Assembly: GCA_003220905.1 (NCBI GenBank) | Contig: QHTS01000281.1 | Coordinates: 1 to 6,203 of the forward strand | Source: Gemmatimonadota bacterium | GTDB lineage: Bacteria; Gemmatimonadota; Gemmatimonadetes; Gemmatimonadales; GWC2-71-9 | Reading direction: 5' to 3' | Length of the DNA stretch: 6,203 bases | In this document: positions 1-4,374 of the stretch, piece after piece | How the letters are laid out: each line of letters opens with the position of its first letter | How positions within the stretch are numbered: the stretch's first letter is position 1 | The notes under the pieces: generated by a model | The model's database searches: none | What the model was told of the DNA's origin: nothing | Seen by the model: only the letters and a program-made list of their open reading frames with translations | Position numbers and translations under genes: made by a program

Positions 1-1254
1 CTTCGCGATGTCCGACAGGGTCTGTCCGCGCGAGACGTAGTGGTCCACGAACGTGATGCGCTCGGTGACGGGCAGGCTGTCGAAGCGCTCCGCGACGACG
101 GTGCCGCGCCCGCGCGGCACGCGCACGACCACACTCCGGCCCGGGGGCGTGACCCCCCGGACGTACTGCGGGTTGAGCTCGAGGAGGGCCGCCACCGTCG
201 TGTCGGCCAGGCGGGCGACGACGTCGAGACCGGTCGCGTCGGGAACGGTGATCTCGTCGAACGCGAGGGGCGGAAACGGCTCCACCTCGAAGCCGTAGCG
301 CGCCGGCTGCTTCGCGATCAGCGAGGCGGCAATCAGCTTGGGGACGTAATCGCGCGTCTCGCGCCGCAGGTAGCGACGGTCGGAGAGCTGAAAGAACGTG
401 CGATCGTCCACCGAGTCCGGCTCGCCCGGCAGCCGGTCGATGCCCCGCTCGACCCGTCCCACGCCGGCGTTGTACGCCGCAGCCGCCAGGTAGACGCTCC
501 CGAGTCGCTCCCGCAGGTCCGCGAGGTAGTTCACGGCCGCTTCCGTCGCCCGGAACGGGTCGCGTCGCTCGTCTACCCAGGGATCGACCGTAAGGCCGTA
601 CAGGCGCGCGGTGCTCGCCATGAACTGCCACATCCCGACCGCTTTGGCCCGACTCACCGCCGTGTTCGAGAAGCCGCTCTCGATCAGGCAGAGGTAGAGG
701 AGGTCTTCCGGAAGCCGCTTGGCGCGGAGCCGCTCGCGGATCATCCCCTGGTAGCGGCCGAGCCGTGCGAGCCAGATCTCGAACCGATCGCGCGAGTCTA
801 CCTGGAAGAACTCGAGGTACTCGAGCACGCGACGGTTCGTGGAGAAGCTCGTCACGTCGATGTCGAACGTCGGCTCGGGCGACGGCGCTGCACCGATCAC
901 GGCGCGGCCCTCGGCCCCGAACAGCCGCTCCGCCTCACGCTCCACGTCTTCGCCCTTGATCGACGATTTCGCGGGCGGACGACCTCCCAGGGTGTCGGCC
1001 CGAGCGTGCGGGCCATGAAGACTGTCGAGCAGCTGCTGGTCCGCTGCGGAATCCTGCTCGGCCCGGGCCACGACTGCCCCGAGCGAGTCCACGCCGGGCG
1101 CGGACGGAGACAGGGAGAGCGCCGTCGAATCGTGGGTGGCGGGGGTCGGTGCGGCCGAGCTGGCGCCGCGGGCACCGCCGCACGCGGCGCTGAGCGTAGC
1201 GCCCAGCGCCGCGCTCAGCAACGCGAGCCGTCGCATCCATCCGGTTCTGGTCAT
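1..1254 (-). CDS. mltD: MltD-like lytic murein transglycosylase lipoprotein with LysM repeats (C-terminus cut by window edge)
   Basis: Cleaves the glycan strands of peptidoglycan (non-hydrolytic muramidase, family GH23) at the cell envelope. The 418 residues visible begin with a lipoprotein signal ending at Cys25 (LSAAC), then a low-complexity Ala/Ser/Pro linker to about residue 90. The SLT domain spans about 170-325: the catalytic Glu is Glu192 in LIESGF, followed by AVGMWQFM (205-212), the AAYNAGVGRV motif (259-268) and ETRDYVPKLIAA (299-310). A LysM-like segment follows at about 333-380 (LLELNPQYVRG), and a second LysM begins at about 398 (VSRGQTLSDIAK) and is cut at position 1. This order matches E. 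coli MltD (lipoprotein, SLT, LysM). The start at 1254 is chosen because its ATG overlaps the upstream stop (ATGA), so translation is probably coupled; no strong Shine-Dalgarno is seen. An in-frame ATG at 1236 would also keep the lipobox. Family assignment is firm; the exact subtype is less so. Confidence 0.93.
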   Translation of the reverse strand, partial: MTRTGWMRRLALLSAALGATLSAACGGARGASSAAPTPATHDSTALSLSPSAPGVDSLGAVVARAEQDSAADQQLLDSLHGPHARADTLGGRPPAKSSIKGEDVEREAERLFGAEGRAVIGAAPSPEPTFDIDVTSFSTNRRVLEYLEFFQVDSRDRFEIWLARLGRYQGMIRERLRAKRLPEDLLYLCLIESGFSNTAVSRAKAVGMWQFMASTARLYGLTVDPWVDERRDPFRATEAAVNYLADLRERLGSVYLAAAAYNAGVGRVERGIDRLPGEPDSVDDRTFFQLSDRRYLRRETRDYVPKLIAASLIAKQPARYGFEVEPFPPLAFDEITVPDATGLDVVARLADTTVAALLELNPQYVRGVTPPGRSVVVRVPRGRGTVVAERFDSLPVTERITFVDHYVSRGQTLSDIAK

Positions 1255-1658
1255 CGCGTCGCGAAGAAATTCCCGAGTATGCGGTTCGTTGCGTTCAGCA
1301 CCGCAAGCGCTGCGCCGCGTGGTGGATCGGTCTCTGCGAGATAAGCCCCCACCAGCCGCGATGCCCGCGCCTCCTGACGTACCGAGAGCGACACAATCAC
1401 CACGATGGCATCAAACGCGCGAACCGCCTTCACGCCCACAAGCTCGAAGCCCATCTTCGGCTGCACGACACGCTCCAGCGCGCGCACGGTTGCCTCAGCG
1501 CAACAGCGCAACTCGCCCGCCTGCGAGATCACGCCGTCGGACTCGCCCGTGAACTGCCGCCCGTCGGCCCACGACAGGACGACTTTCGCGCTGCAGCGCC
1601 CGCTCGGCAGGCGGTGGAACGCGAAATCCTGGAAGCGAAGGCGCTCCGTCTCGCTCAC
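1251..1658 (-). CDS. Uncharacterised 135-residue protein, LeuA regulatory-domain-like pattern
   Basis: I do not recognise a named family with certainty. The protein is soluble, with no signal peptide or membrane segment. After about 22 residues it reads as strand-strand-helix-strand-strand-helix: KVVLSWADGRQFTGES (25-40), a Gly/Ser turn, a helix CCAEATVRALERVV (52-65), FELVGVKAVRAFDAIVVIVSLSV (71-93), then RLVGAYLAETDPPRGAALAV (101-120) and LNATNRIL (121-128). The alternation, the G-x-A-A/L helix and the closing N-A-T-N-R resemble the C-terminal allosteric dimer domain of 2-isopropylmalate synthase (LeuA), without any catalytic domain. This is pattern reading, not a proven homology. The start is GTG at 1658, which overlaps the stop of the preceding gene (GTGA); there is no Shine-Dalgarno of its own, fitting translational coupling. 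Its stop overlaps the start of the transglycosylase gene. A link to envelope maintenance is only suggested by the operon. Confidence 0.82.
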   Translation of the reverse strand: MSETERLRFQDFAFHRLPSGRCSAKVVLSWADGRQFTGESDGVISQAGELRCCAEATVRALERVVQPKMGFELVGVKAVRAFDAIVVIVSLSVRQEARASRLVGAYLAETDPPRGAALAVLNATNRILGNFFATR

Positions 1659-1897
1659 GCCAGGCGCTCAGCCAGGAGCTGCGAGAGAGCGGTGTCCGGG
1701 ATGCGCTCCGCTTGAATGAACAGGGACGATTTCGAGCTGGCCTCCAGCGGGTACAAGGTCCAAAACGACCGCCCGGAGCGCTCGGACGCCGACCGGAAGG
1801 ACAACACCAGCTGCCATGCCTCGGCGTTAGCCGGGCGCTCGGCGAGGGCGTCCACGTGCCAAACTTGGTCACCGTGGGCGATGACTCTCCATGGCAT
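1655..1897 (-). CDS. Uncharacterised 80-residue protein, first gene of the transglycosylase operon
   Basis: Function unknown. The protein is short and soluble, with no signal peptide, membrane segment or metal-binding cysteines (no Cys at all). It opens with a beta-like stretch, WRVIAHGDQVWHVDALAER (3-21), followed by AWQLVLSFRS (27-36), the motif RSFWTLYPLEASSKSSLF (43-60), and an amphipathic C-terminal helix ending LSQLLAERLA (71-80). The Trp/Arg/Ser-Lys-rich middle looks like a conserved ligand or partner surface rather than random coding. The start at 1897 is well supported: a near-perfect Shine-Dalgarno (1901-1910) sits 3-6 bases upstream and a sigma70-like promoter lies just beyond. Its stop overlaps the GTG of the next gene by 4 bases, placing it as leader of a three-gene coupled operon. 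The C-terminal RIPDTALSQLLAERLA resembles a docking helix, but no partner can be named. Confidence 0.85.
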   Translation of the reverse strand: MPWRVIAHGDQVWHVDALAERPANAEAWQLVLSFRSASERSGRSFWTLYPLEASSKSSLFIQAERIPDTALSQLLAERLA

Positions 1898-1900
1898 GCA

Positions 1901-1910
1901 TCACCACCTT
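1901..1910 (-). promoter_or_regulatory. Strong Shine-Dalgarno for the gene starting at 1897
   Basis: On the minus strand this reads AAGGTGGTGA, 9 of 10 matches to the AAGGAGGTGA complement of the 16S rRNA 3' end. The AAGGTGG core lies 6 bases before the ATG. It fixes the start of the 80-residue protein. It is also the only good ribosome binding site in the three-gene operon, consistent with coupled translation of the next two genes. Confidence 0.8.
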
Positions 1911-1922
1911 GCAGACAAGGGC

Positions 1923-1939
1923 TAGCCAATATGAGGCTA
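1923..1939. promoter_or_regulatory. Inverted repeat over the -10 box, possible operator
   Basis: TAGCC-7 bases-GGCTA, a perfect 5+5 dyad whose centre contains the -10 hexamer. A repressor bound here would block the promoter. No regulator gene is visible in the window, and a 10-base dyad could arise by chance, so confidence is low. Confidence 0.35.
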
Positions 1940-1956
1940 ACCCCAAGTCCTGTCAA
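1928..1956 (-). promoter_or_regulatory. sigma70-like promoter for the small-protein/transglycosylase operon
   Basis: On the minus strand a perfect -35 TTGACA (1956-1951) is followed after exactly 17 bases by CATATT (1933-1928), a 4 of 6 match to TATAAT. Transcription would start near 1921, giving a leader of about 24 bases before the ATG at 1897, with the Shine-Dalgarno inside it. The stretch is conspicuously AT-richer than the surrounding coding sequence. It lies directly after the ilvE stop codon, so the operon can be transcribed independently of ilvE. Confidence 0.65.
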
Positions 1957-1969
1957 TAGTTGAGGGCTG

Positions 1970-2833
1970 TCAGTCCCCTCGGGTGGCGAGGGCTTTGAAG
2001 CGCTTGGCGAGGGCTTGCGTCGTGGGACCCGGCTTCCCGCTCCCGATCACACGGCCGTCCAGCTTGGTGACGGCGACGATCTCGGCGGCCGTGCCGGTTA
2101 GGAACATCTCGTCCGCCGTGTACAGGTCGTAGCGGTTCAGCGGCAGCTCTTCGACGGCATAGGTCGCCTCGCGCGCGACCTCGATCACGGCATCGCGCGT
2201 CACGCCGCGCAGAATCCCGGCGTAGGCGGGTGGCGTCTTGAGGGTGCTGTTCGTCACGGCGAACAGGTTCATCCCGCTCGCCTCGGCGACGTAGCCTTGC
2301 GCGTCCAGCATGATCACCTCATCGACCCCGGCCGCGATCCCCTCGACCTTCGCCAGGATGTGCGACAGGTAATTGAGCGACTTGATGCGCGGCGACAGGC
2401 TTTCCCGGTGGCTGATCGGGGTGGCGGCGGTGAGCGCGGTGAGCCCTTTCTCGTAGCGCTCCGGCGACCAGAGCTGGATCGTGTCCACGATGCAGATGAC
2501 CGACGGCGTGGCGCACTTGCGCGGGTCGAGCCCCAGATCGCCCACGCCACGCGTCACCACCAGCCGGATATACGCCTCTTCGAGGCCGCTTTTCGCGACG
2601 GCCTCCTCCACCAGCCGGTGCATCGCCGGCTTCGCGAGCGGGATCTCCAGCCAGATTCCCTTGGCCGAGGCGTACAGCCGGTCGAGGTGCTGCGCCAGGC
2701 GAAACACGCGCCGGTTGTAGACGCGGATCCCCTCGAAGACGCCGTCGCCGTACAGCAGCCCATGGTCGAACACCGATACCTTGGCGTTGGTGCGGTCATG
2801 GTACGTCCCGTCGATCCAGACGATGGGGGGCAT
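1970..2833 (-). CDS. ilvE: Branched-chain amino acid aminotransferase (class IV PLP aminotransferase)
   Basis: Transfers the amino group between glutamate and the 2-oxo acids of valine, leucine and isoleucine, the last step of their synthesis, in the cytoplasm. At 287 residues it has normal length for the family. Visible signatures in order: the N-terminal FDHGLLYGDGVFEGIR (22-37), the phosphate-contacting Arg52 in HLDRLY, the PLP-binding Lys151 in SPRIKSLNYL, Glu184 in VAEASGMNLF (pairs with the pyridine nitrogen), GILRGVTRD (206-214) and the phosphate-cup FLTGTAAEI (244-252). The IKSLNYL and GILRGVTRD forms fit IlvE rather than D-alanine aminotransferase or aminodeoxychorismate lyase, but class IV enzymes overlap in substrate. 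The start ATG at 2833 is preceded by AAGGA ending 3 bases upstream, which overlaps the stop codon of the preceding lipoprotein gene 7 bases away, so the two form an operon. No leucine-rich attenuator peptide is seen. Confidence 0.95.
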   Translation of the reverse strand: MPPIVWIDGTYHDRTNAKVSVFDHGLLYGDGVFEGIRVYNRRVFRLAQHLDRLYASAKGIWLEIPLAKPAMHRLVEEAVAKSGLEEAYIRLVVTRGVGDLGLDPRKCATPSVICIVDTIQLWSPERYEKGLTALTAATPISHRESLSPRIKSLNYLSHILAKVEGIAAGVDEVIMLDAQGYVAEASGMNLFAVTNSTLKTPPAYAGILRGVTRDAVIEVAREATYAVEELPLNRYDLYTADEMFLTGTAAEIVAVTKLDGRVIGSGKPGPTTQALAKRFKALATRGD

Positions 2834-2840
2834 GGGTTCC

Positions 2841-3254
2841 TTAGTGCGAGTCGGCGACGATCTTGTCGAGCACAGAGCGGGCGAAGTCCTTGTCCCAGGT
2901 GACGGCGGTGCGCTTGGCTACCACCTGCACGCGGGTCGCATTCTTGCCTTCCACCTTGAGCGTGACGCTGACCTCCCGGTCGCCGGCCGTGCCCTCGATT
3001 CCCCGCTTCTCCCCATCCTTCCCCTGCTCGGTCTCCGATTTCGTTGGTCGGATCTTCAGCTGGCCAAACGCCTGGGTGGTGGCGGTCGCGGCACGCTCGA
3101 CCGTGACGGGGACGACCGACTCGACCCCGCGCTGGGTAAAGTAGATGCCACCCCCCGCGCCGGCACCCGCCGCGGCGACCATGCAGCCAGCGAGCAACAG
3201 CGCCGCGGCACTAGCGGCCGCCCGGGATCGCAGGGTGGTCCTCGATGGTCGCAT
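2841..3254 (-). CDS. DUF3568-like small lipoprotein
   Basis: An exported lipoprotein of unknown function. The signal peptide has Arg residues at 2, 5, 9 and 11, a hydrophobic Ala/Leu run, and the clean lipobox Leu21-Ala22-Gly23-Cys24; residue 25 is Met, not Asp, so outer-membrane sorting is allowed. After a Gly/Ala-rich spacer comes YFTQRGVESVVPVTVERAAT (38-57), then a helix into GQLKIRPTK, a charged turn (EQGKDGEKRG), and beta strands REVSVTLKVE and ATRVQVVAKR, closing with a C-terminal helix RSVLDKIVA. This order (lipobox, AAAGAG spacer, helix, paired strands) matches the DUF3568 lipoprotein family as I know it. The start at 3254 is supported by GGAGG 7 bases upstream. It is co-transcribed with ilvE, but no functional link between the two is apparent. 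Confidence 0.88.
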   Translation of the reverse strand: MRPSRTTLRSRAAASAAALLLAGCMVAAAGAGAGGGIYFTQRGVESVVPVTVERAATATTQAFGQLKIRPTKSETEQGKDGEKRGIEGTAGDREVSVTLKVEGKNATRVQVVAKRTAVTWDKDFARSVLDKIVADSH

Positions 3255-3261
3255 ACGTACG

Positions 3262-3266
3262 CCTCC
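3262..3266 (-). promoter_or_regulatory. Shine-Dalgarno of the lipoprotein gene
   Basis: GGAGG on the minus strand, 7 bases before the ATG at 3254: ideal sequence and spacing, which decides this start. Confidence 0.75.
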
Positions 3267-3304
3267 GAAGGCGGCTAGCAGCCTGCCCCGCCGTATGTTG
3301 CGCG

Positions 3305-3310
3305 AATATA
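3305..3310 (-). promoter_or_regulatory. Possible -10 box for the lipoprotein-ilvE operon
   Basis: TATATT on the minus strand (5 of 6 to TATAAT), 50 bases before the lipoprotein start, in otherwise GC-rich sequence. No -35 match is found at 16-18 bases, where the sequence is GC-rich, so an activator or alternative sigma factor would be needed if this is real. The surrounding spacer (3267-3407) holds no other gene. Confidence 0.3.
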
Positions 3311-3407
3311 CCTGCCTCGGCGACCCCCCGGCTACCGTACCTCAGGCTGGTGCGCGTGTTACCCAGATCACAGACTCTGGGGTCCAGAACCGCAATCTCT
3401 GTAGACC

Positions 3408-3794
3408 ATGGAACAGATCCTGGGCTGGGCTCGCTTGTGGTTCGCGGCGAAGCGCGACGACGAAGGCGAAGCGCCGCTGCGCAACGGCGCATGGTATCCG
3501 ATCTTGAGCAGTGGCGTGAACCGGGCGGTGCTCGAGGTGTCAGGCCAGCGGGTCGCCGTGCCGCAGGACCTCGTGGAAGTGCGCGACAAGCCCCCCGACC
3601 GCTTCACCGTGGTGTACCGCACGTATGACGACCCTAATCCTGCCCGCGGGACGCGAGCGGACGCCGGGCGTCGCTACGGCGTGTGTCCCAAGTGCGCGAC
3701 CCGCATCCCGTTCCGCAGCGGGATCATCCCGTCGCGCGCCACGTGTCGTAAGTGCAAGCACGAAGGGATCGTGGCGTGGTGGGAGACGGGGTGA
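3408..3794 (+). CDS. Uncharacterised 128-residue protein with C-terminal zinc ribbon
   Basis: Function not recognised. The N-terminus is a short helix (MEQILGWARLWFAAKR), then a charged linker. A beta-rich core follows at about 28-72: GAWYPILSSGVNRAVLEVSG, RVAVPQDLVEVRD, DRFTVVYRTY. A linker leads to a ribbon with Cys93-x2-Cys96 and Cys113-x2-Cys116, a textbook four-cysteine zinc site with a 16-residue loop; the tail HEGIVAWWETG closes it. Such ribbons bind nucleic acid or protein; which one cannot be told here. An in-frame TAG at 3402 means the ATG at 3408 is the earliest possible start. No Shine-Dalgarno precedes it, so it may be leaderless or weakly translated. It is a single gene: the spacer to its left separates it from the divergent lipoprotein gene, and a minus-strand tRNA follows. 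Confidence 0.83.
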   Translation: MEQILGWARLWFAAKRDDEGEAPLRNGAWYPILSSGVNRAVLEVSGQRVAVPQDLVEVRDKPPDRFTVVYRTYDDPNPARGTRADAGRRYGVCPKCATRIPFRSGIIPSRATCRKCKHEGIVAWWETG

Positions 3795-3798
3795 CAAA

Positions 3799-3813
3799 CG
3801 AGACGTCGCCTCG
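3799..3813 (-). terminator. Weak hairpin downstream of tRNA-Lys
   Basis: On the minus strand CGAGGC-GAC-GTCTCG forms a 6-pair stem (one G-T pair) with a 3-base loop, followed by TTTGT. It lies 3 bases beyond the tRNA 3' end and just after the convergent zinc-ribbon gene. The T tract is short, so it could be a processing or pausing site instead. Confidence 0.35.
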
Positions 3814-3815
3814 CA

Positions 3816-3888
<73 letters not shown>

Positions 3889-3918
3889 GGACGCTCGAAA
3901 CCTCGCCCGGGGACGTGA

Positions 3919-3946
3919 CTTAGACAAGCTGCGTTACGCCCCACAA
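3919..3946 (-). promoter_or_regulatory. Candidate tRNA-Lys promoter
   Basis: On the minus strand TTGTGG (3946-3941), 16 bases, then TCTAAG (3924-3919, 4 of 6 to TATAAT). The predicted start would be near 3912, about 24 bases before the mature tRNA end. The match is modest; it is listed because a tRNA promoter is expected in this 79-base spacer and nothing better is present. No convincing plus-strand promoter for the gene at 3968 is seen in the same spacer. Confidence 0.35.
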
Positions 3947-3967
3947 GGTGCGGCACTCTTTAGGAGT

Positions 3968-4291
3968 ATGCTGCGCCCTGCCACCGCCCGATCTCGCCTC
4001 AGAGGCGCCGCGGCCACCGACCGTACCCTGGTGGAGCGGATGAGTCGAGGCGACGAAGCGGCGTTCCGCGATCTGCTGGCACGCTACCGCAGCACCATGT
4101 ACGCCACGGCGTATGCCGCACTGGTCGATCCCGAGCAAGTCGACGCGACGGTGGCCGACGCGTTCGCCGAAGCCCGCCGTACGGCGGCCGGGTTTCTTGA
4201 TTCGCTCGGCACCGTGTCCGGCTGGCTGACCCACCTCACCAGGCTCTGCATCGCCGCCAGACGCCATACCCGCCGACCCGCGACCCAATAA
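3968..4291 (+). CDS. Stand-alone sigma-70 region 2-like protein (ECF type, no region 4)
   Basis: The 107 residues read like region 2 of an ECF sigma factor: DRTLVERMSRGDEAAFRDLLARY (18-40), then YATAYAALVD (45-54), a helix ATVADAFAEARRTAAGFL (60-77) where region 2.2 would bind the RNA polymerase beta' coiled coil, and VSGWLTHLTRLCIAARRHTRR (83-103) in place of the usual WL-x-x-I-A-x-N-x-x-x-D-x-x-R helix. It then stops at TAA, with no linker and no region 4 to read the -35 element. The usual D-Q-x-V-F core of region 2.2 is altered (VADAF). ATG 3968 is the earliest start in this frame; AGGAG ends only 1 base before it, an unusually tight spacing. ATG 4040 is a poorer alternative because it would cut into the domain. 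It could be a regulator derived from a sigma factor, or a decayed gene; the intact frame argues against recent decay. Confidence 0.75.
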   Translation: MLRPATARSRLRGAAATDRTLVERMSRGDEAAFRDLLARYRSTMYATAYAALVDPEQVDATVADAFAEARRTAAGFLDSLGTVSGWLTHLTRLCIAARRHTRRPATQ

Positions 4292-4330
4292 CCGTAGCGC
4301 GCGCCGACTTTCCGAGCTCCCCGTGGCCCT

Positions 4331-4354
4331 CCTCAATCTCGAACTAGATTGGGG
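4331..4354 (+). promoter_or_regulatory. Hairpin in the leader of the GT87 gene
   Basis: CCTCAATCT, loop CGAACT, then AGATTGGGG: nine pairs including one G-T. No T run follows, so it is not a standard terminator. The 5' arm overlaps CCTCCTC (4328-4334), which can pair instead with the GAGGAGG ribosome binding region (4365-4374). Two mutually exclusive folds are therefore possible upstream of the start codon. Confidence 0.4.
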
Positions 4355-4364
4355 ACTCGGACAC

Positions 4365-4374
4365 GAGGAGGAGG
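4365..4374 (+). promoter_or_regulatory. Shine-Dalgarno of the GT87 gene
   Basis: GAGGAGGAGG runs directly into the ATG at 4375; counting GAGGAG as the core leaves 4 bases of spacing. This purine repeat offers two registers for ribosome pairing and for pairing with the upstream CCTCCTC. Confidence 0.65.

Noticed and set aside
40..1344. 434-codon open frame on the plus strand
   Set aside because: It is antisense to the lytic transglycosylase, whose catalytic, YNAG and LysM motifs are unmistakable on the minus strand. The plus-frame product is Arg/Gly/Val-rich with no domain, a usual shadow in GC-rich DNA.
1962..1980. GAGGG / CCCTC hairpin spanning the ilvE stop codon as an intrinsic terminator
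   Set aside because: Only five pairs, a 9-base loop and no T run; it also includes the stop codon, which translating ribosomes would disrupt.
2297..2902. 201-codon plus-strand frame opposite ilvE
   Set aside because: Antisense shadow of the aminotransferase, Arg/Asp-rich with no domain and no ribosome site.
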